Positions 23,239 to 23,240 of a stretch of DNA of 23,240 nt are shown piece by piece. The stretch is from contig CACZQV010000059.1 of assembly GCA_902783435.1 (NCBI GenBank), positions 1 to 23,240 of the forward strand, written 5' to 3'. The DNA comes from an uncultured Erysipelotrichaceae bacterium. Lineage in GTDB: Bacteria > Bacillota_I > Bacilli_A > RF39 > UBA660. The notes under the pieces were generated by a model. That model did not search any database. It was not told where the DNA came from and saw only the letters and a list, made by a program, of their open reading frames with translations. Numbering within the stretch: the first letter of the stretch is position 1; every line of letters starts with the position of its first letter. Both the position numbers and the translations under genes were made by a program.

Positions 23239-23240
23239 TC

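Noticed and set aside
23212..23240. TTGACA at 23212 as a + strand promoter
   Set aside because: At normal spacing there is no credible -10 before the window ends; TATGAT at 23230 is only 12 bp away.

Overview
The window is a very AT-rich, gene-dense piece of a Bacillota chromosome, read almost entirely on the + strand. The standard genetic code fits: Trp is written TGG and stops are mostly TAA. A glmS ribozyme, a short DnaE, extended -10 promoters and a SipW/TasA-like surface-protein N-terminus suggest an uncultured gut-type member of the Bacilli (RF39/Erysipelotrichia-like). That placement is an inference; no rRNA is present to confirm it.

Layout. (1) 1-2340: the 3' part of typA (BipA), a terminator, then a gene for a single-pass membrane protein. 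(2) 2359-2538: rpmB (L28) on the - strand, divergent from a five-gene + operon: dnaE, lspA, an unrecognised gene overlapping lspA by 53 nt, a polyprenyl diphosphate synthase and a GNAT acetyltransferase (2677-8813). (3) 8880-11878: an NDDD-type (probably Mn2+) CDF exporter, a one-domain ClpB-like AAA+ ATPase without the threading-loop tyrosine, and a zinc-ribbon/DUF2628-like membrane protein. (4) 11956-14107: promoter, glmS ribozyme, glmS, and a 47-residue membrane peptide that automated callers could miss. (5) 14165-17143: two secreted or surface proteins, one with a CGGC motif and one with a SipW-type N-terminus and BspA-like repeats. (6) 17218-23080: a surface-polysaccharide operon (O-antigen ligase/polymerase-like protein, two GT4 and one GT2 glycosyltransferases, and a phosphoglycosyl transferase). 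(7) 23107-23238: a possible 3' end of a converging - strand gene with unusual codon use.

How it fits together. GlmS makes glucosamine-6-phosphate, the entry to UDP-GlcNAc, under feedback from the ribozyme. The polysaccharide operon would use UDP-sugars: the phosphoglycosyl transferase loads the lipid carrier, the glycosyltransferases extend the chain, and the ligase-like protein polymerises or attaches it. No flippase is in the window. The polyprenyl synthase could supply prenyl precursors.

A recurring architectural feature is compaction of gene ends. Stop codons lie in or against terminator hairpins at nearly every transcription-unit end, and at two or three junctions the next promoter's -35 box lies inside the previous terminator. 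No stretch over 300 bases lacks a gene; the longest, 11879-12172 (294 bp), holds the glmS promoter and ribozyme. I found no tRNA, rRNA, CRISPR or complete insertion sequence.
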